This document shows, piece after piece, positions 9,069-16,431 of a stretch of 64,000 bases of DNA. Below the pieces are notes generated by a model. That model had not been told where the DNA came from. It saw nothing but the letters and a program-made list of their open reading frames with translations, and did not search any database. The DNA is from Paenibacillus luteus (lineage in GTDB: Bacteria > Bacillota > Bacilli > Paenibacillales > Paenibacillaceae), in contig NZ_SKCD01000033.1 in the NCBI RefSeq assembly GCF_006542765.1, forward strand, positions 310,001 through 374,000, given 5' to 3'. Position numbers and translations under genes: made by a program. Within the stretch, counting starts at the first letter, position 1. Each line of letters opens with the position of its first letter.

Positions 9069-9104
9069 AAAAAACCTCAATCCCATTAAGGATTGAGGTT
9101 TTTT
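9069..9104. terminator. Rho-independent terminator, probably bidirectional
   Basis: AACCTCAATCC (9073-9083) and GGATTGAGGTT (9090-9100) form an 11-bp perfect stem with a 6-base loop, flanked by A and T runs on both sides. It serves the MFS gene and the convergent small gene at 9109-9366. Confidence 0.9.
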
Positions 9105-9108
9105 GCTG

Positions 9109-9366
9109 TTATTTTTTATCTGTATTGGTGTCGTTGCCCTCGTGCTCTTCGGACTCGCTTGCCAGCGGTTTGCTTCCATCCGGACTTATGCGGGATTGGC
9201 GCATGTACGCTCCCTCTCTGATTTTAACAACTTCCCCTTGTATATCGGGTTGTTTGTCATCCGTTTTTTCATTTCTTTGTGTGGTGAATTCAAATAAATT
9301 TTGCGATTTAATGGCCTTCGTTCGTTTGACGAAGTTCGAGTAGTGATTTCCAGAATCGTTGCTCAT
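9109..9366 (-). CDS. Small hydrophilic hypothetical protein
   Basis: An 85-residue, highly charged protein with no hydrophobic segment and an acidic, Asp/Glu/Asn-rich tail. I do not recognise the family. Support for a real gene is an AAGGATG site 7 bases before the ATG, a position flush against a bidirectional terminator, and a composition unlike a random frame. An overlapping plus-strand frame looks membrane-like but has no ribosome site. Being so hydrophilic, it might be a spore or stress protein, but nothing in the sequence proves that. Confidence 0.55.
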   Translation of the reverse strand: MSNDSGNHYSNFVKRTKAIKSQNLFEFTTQRNEKTDDKQPDIQGEVVKIREGAYMRQSRISPDGSKPLASESEEHEGNDTNTDKK

Positions 9367-9632
9367 ATCTTCACATCCTTATTTTGTTAGGCATTTGATT
9401 TTCATATTGGAACAATAGATTCAATCTTTGTAGTGGGTGGCTGCGCGGTCTAGCGATCTACATCTCTAACTTTACACTAATCTAAGCAGAATGGCGATTC
9501 CGACCGCTGAATATTAAGAAAAACTTTAAGAAATCTTTATTGTTACCTTATGTATGCCGTAGGCGTCTTCTTTATAGTAAGAAGCATGGACGACGTTCGG
9601 ATAACGCCGAGACAGAAGGGGATGCAAAATAC

Positions 9633-10448
9633 ATGACGACAACACCTGTTATTGAGATCAGAAATCTATCCAAAATATACGGGGACACAAGCACAAACCA
9701 GGTTTACGCTTTGAATAACATGACGTTTATGATGCAACAAGGAGAATTCATCGGCATCATGGGTGCGTCCGGCTCTGGGAAAACCACGCTGCTTAATGTG
9801 ATCTCTACACTGGATACGCCTTCGGAAGGCACCATTTCGCTCACGGGCACGGATATTACAACGATGAACGCAAATGAGCTTTCGGATTTCCGTGCGCAGC
9901 GTTTGGGCTTTATTTTTCAAGAGTTTAATTTACTTGAACATTTGACCATCTACGAGAATATTGCTTTGCCGCTTTCGCTGCAGGATGTGCCGGCGGATGA
10001 GATCAAAAGCAAAGTAAAGCAGGTCATGGAAAAACTTAATATTACCGCGCTTGCCGAGCATTATCCAGCGACGGTCTCCGGCGGCCAGCGGCAGCGAACG
10101 GCAGCAGCGCGTGCCATTGTCCATAAGCCTGCGCTGCTGCTCGGTGACGAGCCTACAGGTTCGCTGGATTTGAAAAATGCGGTCAGTCTGCTGGAGACGA
10201 TGAAGCGTTTGAATGAAGCGGACCGGATCTCCATTCTGATGGTGACCCATGATGCATTCAGCGCAAGCTACTGCAGCCGCATTCTGTTTATCCAAGACGG
10301 GGAGCTGGTGAAGGAGCTTCACCGGACGAGCAGCAGGGAATTATTTTATAAGCAAATTTTGGATGTGCTTGGCGATTACGGTTCTGCGGCAGCGGCAGCA
10401 GGCGCTGCGAATGAAGCGGGCCAAAGGCACGATTCAGAGAGGCACTGA
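9633..10448 (+). CDS. ABC transporter ATP-binding protein (BceA/MacB-like)
   Basis: A 271-residue ATPase of the MacB/BceA class, which partners with an FtsX-type permease in antimicrobial-peptide resistance or lipid-related export. Walker A is GASGSGKT at 44-51, signature VSGGQ at 148-152, Walker B ALLLGDE at 167-173, followed by the D-loop region TGSLD. The frame stays open back to 9540. The ATG at 9633 has AAGGGG 11 bases upstream and gives the normal family N terminus. The permease begins 14 bases after the stop. The family usually sits beside a BceRS two-component system, which is absent here. Confidence 0.9.
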   Translation: MTTTPVIEIRNLSKIYGDTSTNQVYALNNMTFMMQQGEFIGIMGASGSGKTTLLNVISTLDTPSEGTISLTGTDITTMNANELSDFRAQRLGFIFQEFNLLEHLTIYENIALPLSLQDVPADEIKSKVKQVMEKLNITALAEHYPATVSGGQRQRTAAARAIVHKPALLLGDEPTGSLDLKNAVSLLETMKRLNEADRISILMVTHDAFSASYCSRILFIQDGELVKELHRTSSRELFYKQILDVLGDYGSAAAAAGAANEAGQRHDSERH

Positions 10449-10462
10449 GGTGAGGGAATTAT

Positions 10463-12295
10463 ATGCTGATTAAACTTGCCATAACGGGCATGAAGAGCAA
10501 ACTTAGGGACTATATTGTGCTGCTCGCAGGGCTTGTCATGTCCATATCGATTTTTTATATGTTTCAGACGATGGCTTGGAACCGCAGCTTTACGGAGGAA
10601 AATGCGGTTATTAATTCCATTCAGCTTGTTTACGTATTGGGATCGTTTCTTCTCTCATCGATTACGCTATTTTACATTTTATATGCCAATGGTTTTTTGC
10701 TTTCGCTTCGCCAGCGTGAATTTGGGTTATACATGGTCCTTGGCGCGCGTAAAAGCAAAATACGCTCACTGATGTTCATCGAAACGTTTGCGGTTGGACT
10801 AATCTCGTTGGCAGCGGGTTTAGCGATTGGTTTTGGGTTGTCTGCCCTTGTAGGGCGGCTGATGGCAGGACAGCTTGCTGTGAGCCTAACGGCTTACCAG
10901 GCGGTGTATGGTCCGGCGATTCTGTTTACGATTTTGTTTTTTACTATTCTTTTTGGTTTGTCTGCGCTTTGGAACCAACTAAAGCTGGCCCGTTTGCAGG
11001 TGCTTCAACTTATTCATGGACAATCGCAGGCAGACCGGCTTTGGAAAAGCAGTGGTTGGAAATGGGTATTAGGCATCGCCGGGCTAATCGCTTTGGGATT
11101 AGGCTACTTTTCCTTGACCTTTATGGAGCAACTGCGGGAAATCGGGTTGTTTACGGCCACGATCATGACACCACTGGGCACGTATTTTCTGTTTATGGCC
11201 TTGCTGCCGCCATTTGTAGCCATGCTTAAAAAGAGAAACCGCTTGCGCGGCATAAAAGCCTTCACTTTCGGCCAATTGAGCTTTCGTATCAATGGTTTAA
11301 CGAAGCTTCTGGCAACCGTAGCGATGCTGGTCGCATTGGGTGCTGGCGCTATTGCGGGAGGGATGGCCTTCGTTAATGATGCGAAAATCAAAAGTCAGGG
11401 CTATAGCGTCTATGACACCATCGTGACTGACCCGTCTCCGGAAGAGGAGGGAGTGCTTGCTTCCATCCCTTTTGCTGAGAAGCTCAACTATCGTTATAAG
11501 GTAGATGGAGTGAGGCTTTATTATGCCAGGGATGATCTTGAGACTCAGCCCCCGCTTATCGAGGCTAGTGATGGCCGGGGAAATGGCGGGCAGTTCAATC
11601 GAATGACCGAACCGTTGCCATCCGGAACCGAAGAAGACGAAACTTCCTTCAGCTCGGAATGGCAAAGCTTCATTTGGAAAATATCGCCTGATCCGCTGCT
11701 CGAATACCAGATTGTCGAGGAAGCAGCGTTCATAGCGATTCCCGTTAGAGAGCAAGCTGTAACGATTGGCAAAACAGACGATTTCCTTGCTCATCGCTCA
11801 GCGTGGGCAGCGCTTGATGAGCTGAAGTCAGGCAAAAATAAAGACGAGTACATGACTTGGAGCAAGTATCAATATTATCAACATACGCTAGGCAGAGCGA
11901 GCGGGACCTTTTTTATGGGTTTTTTCCTCGGTATCGCGTTCTTGGCTATGATGGCAAGCTGCCTGATGTTCAAAGTGCTCTCCGGCGCGTCCAAGGACGC
12001 TCAGCGTTATAGCATGCTGAATAAAATTGGCGTTAGACGTGAGAAGCTGTCTCGCTCCATTTACCATGAACTCTTCCTTGTCTTTTTGTTTCCGGGAATT
12101 GTAGGGCTCCTGCATGTGCTGGTCGGAATGAGGCTGTTCGCGTTTATTCTGGTTGAGCCGTATTACAAGCTTTGGATACCGCTAGCCTTATTTGGTGCTA
12201 TTTATTCCGCGTATTATCTTTTGACGGTGAAGCTCTATCAAAATTTGGTGCTGCCAAGCTGTAAGCTAAAGCGTTTCTACAGAGCCTACAAATAG
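10463..12295 (+). CDS. FtsX-type ABC transporter permease (BceB-like)
   Basis: A 610-residue permease with the BceB layout: paired N-terminal TM segments, an FtsX core around residues 60-170, further TM pairs, and a large extracytoplasmic domain (about residues 310-490) before the last three TM segments. In characterised BceB proteins that domain recognises peptide antibiotics. The segment REFGLYMVLGARKSKIRSLMF is the conserved cytoplasmic coupling region of FtsX permeases. The 3' end overlaps the convergent serpin gene by 30 bases, with no terminator between them. Confidence 0.9.
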   Translation: MLIKLAITGMKSKLRDYIVLLAGLVMSISIFYMFQTMAWNRSFTEENAVINSIQLVYVLGSFLLSSITLFYILYANGFLLSLRQREFGLYMVLGARKSKIRSLMFIETFAVGLISLAAGLAIGFGLSALVGRLMAGQLAVSLTAYQAVYGPAILFTILFFTILFGLSALWNQLKLARLQVLQLIHGQSQADRLWKSSGWKWVLGIAGLIALGLGYFSLTFMEQLREIGLFTATIMTPLGTYFLFMALLPPFVAMLKKRNRLRGIKAFTFGQLSFRINGLTKLLATVAMLVALGAGAIAGGMAFVNDAKIKSQGYSVYDTIVTDPSPEEEGVLASIPFAEKLNYRYKVDGVRLYYARDDLETQPPLIEASDGRGNGGQFNRMTEPLPSGTEEDETSFSSEWQSFIWKISPDPLLEYQIVEEAAFIAIPVREQAVTIGKTDDFLAHRSAWAALDELKSGKNKDEYMTWSKYQYYQHTLGRASGTFFMGFFLGIAFLAMMASCLMFKVLSGASKDAQRYSMLNKIGVRREKLSRSIYHELFLVFLFPGIVGLLHVLVGMRLFAFILVEPYYKLWIPLALFGAIYSAYYLLTVKLYQNLVLPSCKLKRFYRAYK

Positions 12296-13510
12296 GAGCG
12301 CCCCCGAATGCAGATCCTGTATAGCAAAAAGGAAGGGGCGATTGATAGCCATTTCGAAGCTTTTGGTTGGTATAGCGCTTCCTAACTCCATACCGATTTG
12401 GGTGACGGCTGCGGCCTCTGTTCCTTGCTCTGATACATCTATAACCGTTTTATGGACAACTTGGCTAATGAAAAGCTTGTCGACGCCACTCGTTTCGGCT
12501 AGTTCACTGAAATCTGCTTGCTGTGAGTCAAAGGGTAAAGCCATGCCCATAGCGCTTATGGTATCTGCCAGATTATAATGGCTTTCCAGCTTAAATTTGG
12601 GCAATGCTATTTTGCCGGACATATGTTCCATGCGCTTGGTCCAGAAATCAGGCTGCGCGAGCAGCTCTTTGGCAAGAGCGGATTTGTCTGTCTCTAGCTG
12701 TGGCAGGATAAGGAGCATGCCCATTTGGCCTTTGCCGTAAGGCAAACGGATGGACTGATAGGTATCGGTTTCCTGATACTCAAAAGAGCCGCCTTGATGC
12801 ATGAAAGGCACTTGAGCGAGGCTGCCGTCTGCATTCGTAAAATCGTCCTCTTTGGTGTTTTCTGGCTTAAACGGCGTCTGCCACGTCCCGTCAAAGTATA
12901 GGGCATTGATTAGCATGAGCTTCGTCAGCTTCGGTACCTGCTCATCTAGAATGGTAGGGATAAGCCCTTCCGTCTGCTGCTTAACCCAATCGTTAATTTC
13001 CTTGCGTACGGCGGGAGTAGCTAGTTCCCGTTCATGGAGCTGTGCTGCGTAGGCTGCCGTTACACGGTCAAGATATGGCTTGCGGAAAGGCCAGCCTTTC
13101 TGCAGCCAGAGGGAGTTGGCCATCGTTAGTTTAATGTCCGGGCCTGGCTGTAGGAGCAGCTCTCTCAGCTGCTGCTGCCCGCTATTAAGCGCCTTTTCGG
13201 ACAAACCTTCGATATGCAGCACTTTCGACATCTGATCGCGCGTCGCGCCAGCTGCTCCATTCACGGTCATGGCAAATGCTTGCATGATGCTCACTGGAGA
13301 GAGAGCAACATTATTTCCAGTGTCCTTTGCAAGGAGTTCACTGGCGAGCTCAAGTCCAAATCTATTTGATGCTTCCACAACCTGCGTATCTGATTGCTCG
13401 GCGAGCCGGGCGCGTTCCTGTATGGTTATGGTCTTTTTCTCTGGCTGCCCACATGAGGTTATTAACAGTATTGTAGTTATGGCAAGTAGTAGTGATTTGC
13501 TGCTTTTCAT
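12266..13510 (-). CDS. Serpin-family protease inhibitor lipoprotein
   Basis: A complete serpin domain behind a lipoprotein signal peptide (lipobox ITSC, Cys20), so it should sit on the outer face of the membrane. Family landmarks include LTKLMLINALYFDGTWQTPF, the strand-rich centre and a C-terminal NRPFLFAIQDLHSGALLFVG. The reactive-loop hinge reads EQGTEAAAVT, the small-residue hinge expected of inhibitory serpins. Counting from the hinge puts the P1 position near Gly-Ser, but that is inference. An ATG at 13525 is in frame but lacks a ribosome site; the ATG at 13510 has GGGGGA 7-8 bases upstream. It is tail-to-tail with the BceB-like gene. Confidence 0.93.
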   Translation of the reverse strand: MKSSKSLLLAITTILLITSCGQPEKKTITIQERARLAEQSDTQVVEASNRFGLELASELLAKDTGNNVALSPVSIMQAFAMTVNGAAGATRDQMSKVLHIEGLSEKALNSGQQQLRELLLQPGPDIKLTMANSLWLQKGWPFRKPYLDRVTAAYAAQLHERELATPAVRKEINDWVKQQTEGLIPTILDEQVPKLTKLMLINALYFDGTWQTPFKPENTKEDDFTNADGSLAQVPFMHQGGSFEYQETDTYQSIRLPYGKGQMGMLLILPQLETDKSALAKELLAQPDFWTKRMEHMSGKIALPKFKLESHYNLADTISAMGMALPFDSQQADFSELAETSGVDKLFISQVVHKTVIDVSEQGTEAAAVTQIGMELGSAIPTKSFEMAINRPFLFAIQDLHSGALLFVGSVETL

Positions 13511-13644
13511 ATCGCTATCCCCCATTTTATGGAAACATTATCTATTCAAACGGTTTGTCAGCTGGAAAGGTTGCGAAGGAGGGGGAGGTGTGTTTGCGGG
13601 TTACTATTTCAATTAGATCAGATTGAATTTTTGAAATGAAAACG

Positions 13645-13694
13645 AAAAGACCTATGGTAAAGAGTAATAGCTCTTTACTATAGGTCTTTTCTAT
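13645..13694. terminator. Rho-independent terminator below the GT2 gene
   Basis: A near-perfect 20-bp stem: AAAAGACCTATGGTAAAGAG on the left pairs with its complement ending TAGGTCTTTT, with one G-U pair and a 6-base loop. It follows the minus-strand glycosyltransferase gene and has T-rich tails in both directions. Confidence 0.9.
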
Positions 13695-13723
13695 CGGATT
13701 GTTATTTGCATGATAATGCTTTG

Positions 13724-14431
13724 TCATTCGACCCAATCCACAAGAGTGGGATGCTCATCGAGAATGGATTTGTATTGTTCGAGCCAGCCAAATTTTCCTT
13801 CCGGATCAAGCCGTATGTATCTATTGTATTTCTCTAAGCGATCCTTAGGATTAGCCCAACCCATATGTTTTAGCCTCAATGCTGATATTTGATTGGGTAA
13901 ACTATATATATTGTCAGGATATCTTCCACAGTGTTGTGCTGTTTCCAGCCATTTGTACTCAAAATCGGGTTTGTAACGAAGTAAAAATGGTCGATAATAA
14001 TGATGGGCCTGCCAGTAATGATCTTCTCTATAACTTGTCGAACTCCAAAAATCATAGAGTCGAAAGGAATACAAGTCCACTTCTTCCTGCTCGATTAGCG
14101 AACCAACTTCATCCATGAATTGAGCTTCAAACAACTCATCTGCGTCGAGATTCAGAATCCATTCAGGTTTTGTAAGCAAGGTTTCTTCCCATTGTTGTTT
14201 GCGGAGAGAGATTTCATTATTAAATTTGGAAGTTGTGTTGCGCACTAATTGGACGGGCAAATCCTTTAAGGCTTCCAAACAGATATCAATAGTATCATCG
14301 GTGCTGCCGTCATCAATGATAACGGCATTATCTATAAATGGTCTGTGCTGTTTCAATGCTTGTTTTAAATACCTTCCACTTTCATTACGAACGATCATGG
14401 ATAGAGTAAGTCGAGGTTTGCTGTGTCCCAT
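13724..14431 (-). CDS. Family 2 glycosyltransferase
   Basis: A 235-residue GT-A fold transferase. It begins LTLSMIVRNESGRYL, then AVIIDDGSTDDT (nucleotide-sugar binding) and ILNLDADELFEAQF, which holds the DXD-type metal site. It would transfer a sugar from a nucleotide donor in the cytoplasm; acceptor unknown. The frame runs upstream to 14647, but the ATG at 14431 has GGGGAG 10 bases before it and starts 8 bases after the stop of the preceding glycosyltransferase. These two genes are therefore an operon, placed directly downstream of the collagen-like surface protein gene. Confidence 0.88.
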   Translation of the reverse strand: MGHSKPRLTLSMIVRNESGRYLKQALKQHRPFIDNAVIIDDGSTDDTIDICLEALKDLPVQLVRNTTSKFNNEISLRKQQWEETLLTKPEWILNLDADELFEAQFMDEVGSLIEQEEVDLYSFRLYDFWSSTSYREDHYWQAHHYYRPFLLRYKPDFEYKWLETAQHCGRYPDNIYSLPNQISALRLKHMGWANPKDRLEKYNRYIRLDPEGKFGWLEQYKSILDEHPTLVDWVE

Positions 14432-14438
14432 AAAATGG

Positions 14439-16274
14439 TTACTCCCCTTTTTGAATTCGTTGGTAGAGGTAAGCACGATTAGATAAAATCCTCTTGTCAT
14501 TTGGTATATACTCTGCAGCACGCTCATTCTCCTGATACGCAAGCTTGTAGTCACCCAGTCGATCATAGCAGACACATAGTTGCAGATGAGGAAGCCAAGT
14601 CCAGCAGGAATGAAGCAGCAAAGCACTTGAATCAGTTGGCATGTCAAGCTCGGTTGCTAAACGATACCAGCAAATAGCTTCCTGATAACAATTTTCCGAT
14701 AAATAGAATTGTCCCATTCGGCAGCAGTTTTCAGCGCGTGGTAGAGCATATGAAAAGGATTGTGTTGCTTTTAGTTTAGCCTGATTTAAGCGTCCCAGAT
14801 TAAAATAACATTCCGCTGCACGGCCGCACGCGCCAATCTGATCCTCAATCCAAACCTCTGTAAATTCCAATAGTTTCTCATATTGAATAGCAGCCGATTC
14901 CCACTCGCCATGATCGAATAGTTCGTTCGCGTAATAATAGGTATCTCGTGGACTCAAAATGACATTGCTGCTCATCTTCGATTGATAGATTTGAAGATTA
15001 CGGGAAGAAGAGTTATGTACGCGGCTATGAGTTACAGCAATATCGCTATTTATAATCGTGCCCTGAACTTGTAAATATTCATGTACAATGCCAATCCATC
15101 GAAAACCATTTGTGCGACGAACCAGCCGATTGCGACGCAAGCTGCTTGTCACATTTCCATACTCATCCCGATTTAAATGGTAATGCATCGACACAGAATC
15201 AGCATGAAGAGGCATAGCGGAAAACAATTCACTTAATTTCTCACGATCCTGTTGCAAGATCACATCGTCTGCATCCAGCCAAAGTATATATTCTTGGGTA
15301 GCTTGGGTAAAGGCATAGTTACGTGCTCGGGAAAAATCGTCAACCCATTGAAAATCAAATATGCGGCTAGTAAAGCGAGCGGCGATTTCTTTTGTTTTAT
15401 CAGTCGAACCAGTATCAACAATATTAATTTCATGAACAAGATCAGCTACACTGCTCAGACAGCGCTCGAGCGTTTCTTCTTCATTTTTGACAATCATACA
15501 AAGGCTCACGGTTACAGGCTGTTTAAAATTTAAAAGCAATTCAGTAAGATCGGCTCCCCATTTATTGATCCCTGCTTGTCGGTTGGCTTCTAGTTGTTTG
15601 CTATACCAAGAAGGGTTGTGCTCGAATAACGGGGGAGGCGAAGTAAAATGAACGAAGCTTTCCTTTGAGATATAAAGATAATAGCCTTCTTTTAACGCGC
15701 GGTAACATAAATCATCGTCTTCATAAGATTCCAATGCAAACCTTTCGTCAAATCCACCAAGATGTTCGAACATTTCCTTGCGGACCATTAATAAAAAGCT
15801 CAGCAGTCGTGTCGTTCGTTCCGAAGCGCCTTGAGGAGCGAGGGCAGCTTTGCGATCTGCGATTGTCATCTTTAGTACTGTGCCGATGTCGGTAGAAATA
15901 TTTTGGCTTCCGCTAATCCCATTGCTAAGAGGGCCAGTTATGGCAGCACGGGGATACTCGTCAAGAGTTTTATTTAGTCCTTGCAGCCATTGTTTTGTTA
16001 CGATTACATTATCCCGAAGGAAGACAATTCGTTCATTAGATGCCAAAGAGGCTCCTAAATTATAGCCAGCCGCAACTCCTAGAATAACTGGTGTTGTTAT
16101 CATTCGAATAGATGTATCCATTTGCTCTTCAAGCAGATTTGTAATAGCTGCGGAGTTTCCGTCATTTACGACAATGAGCTCATAAGGGAGCCTCGTATGT
16201 TTGATAATGTTAGTTATACAAATTTTTAGTAAAGGTGCATGTTGTGCAAGTAAGACTATTGTAGTAGCTCTCAT
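14439..16274 (-). CDS. Double-domain family 2 glycosyltransferase with C-terminal helical repeats
   Basis: A 611-residue protein with two GT2 domains in tandem. The first (residues 1-~245) has ELIVVNDGNS, IVFLRDNVIV and GFDERFALESYEDDDL. The second (~254-440) has MIVKNEEETLERCL, NIVDTGSTDKT (284-294) and YILWLDADDVI (DADD 334-337). From ~450 to the end come TPR-like helical pairs rich in Tyr, Cys and Leu. The first domain's RDN replaces a standard DXD, so it may act differently. The last ~90 residues resemble the C terminus of the transferase at 23645-25000. AGGAGG precedes the ATG. Protein or polysaccharide O-glycosylation is inferred from context. Confidence 0.88.
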   Translation of the reverse strand: MRATTIVLLAQHAPLLKICITNIIKHTRLPYELIVVNDGNSAAITNLLEEQMDTSIRMITTPVILGVAAGYNLGASLASNERIVFLRDNVIVTKQWLQGLNKTLDEYPRAAITGPLSNGISGSQNISTDIGTVLKMTIADRKAALAPQGASERTTRLLSFLLMVRKEMFEHLGGFDERFALESYEDDDLCYRALKEGYYLYISKESFVHFTSPPPLFEHNPSWYSKQLEANRQAGINKWGADLTELLLNFKQPVTVSLCMIVKNEEETLERCLSSVADLVHEINIVDTGSTDKTKEIAARFTSRIFDFQWVDDFSRARNYAFTQATQEYILWLDADDVILQQDREKLSELFSAMPLHADSVSMHYHLNRDEYGNVTSSLRRNRLVRRTNGFRWIGIVHEYLQVQGTIINSDIAVTHSRVHNSSSRNLQIYQSKMSSNVILSPRDTYYYANELFDHGEWESAAIQYEKLLEFTEVWIEDQIGACGRAAECYFNLGRLNQAKLKATQSFSYALPRAENCCRMGQFYLSENCYQEAICWYRLATELDMPTDSSALLLHSCWTWLPHLQLCVCYDRLGDYKLAYQENERAAEYIPNDKRILSNRAYLYQRIQKGE

Positions 16275-16336
16275 TCATGCCTCCTGGTACAGTCATAGTG
16301 ATATGACTAGTTTAAGTATTATTGAATCTCTATCGA

Positions 16337-16399
16337 ATAAAATAAACTGCCCGCGTTGATTACATTATGTTTAATGTAATCTTCGCAGGCAGTATTTAT
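16337..16399 (-). terminator. Terminator-like hairpin below the collagen-like gene
   Basis: An outer CTGCC/GGCAG stem (16347-16351 and 16388-16392) and an inner GATTACATTA/TAATGTAATC stem are followed, on the minus strand, by a T-rich run at 16333-16346. It separates the surface protein gene from the glycosyltransferase pair, so those may need their own promoter or read-through. Confidence 0.75.
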
Positions 16400-16431
16400 T
16401 TTTGACCAATGACTAAAGCTTAGAAAGCTTT

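Noticed and set aside
9103..9297. Plus-strand 64-codon hydrophobic frame
   Set aside because: It starts in the terminator's T run, has no ribosome site and is antisense to the better supported small gene.
14432..14647. N-terminal extension of the single-domain glycosyltransferase
   Set aside because: It overlaps the end of the preceding transferase and lacks family similarity; the ATG at 14431 has a proper ribosome site.
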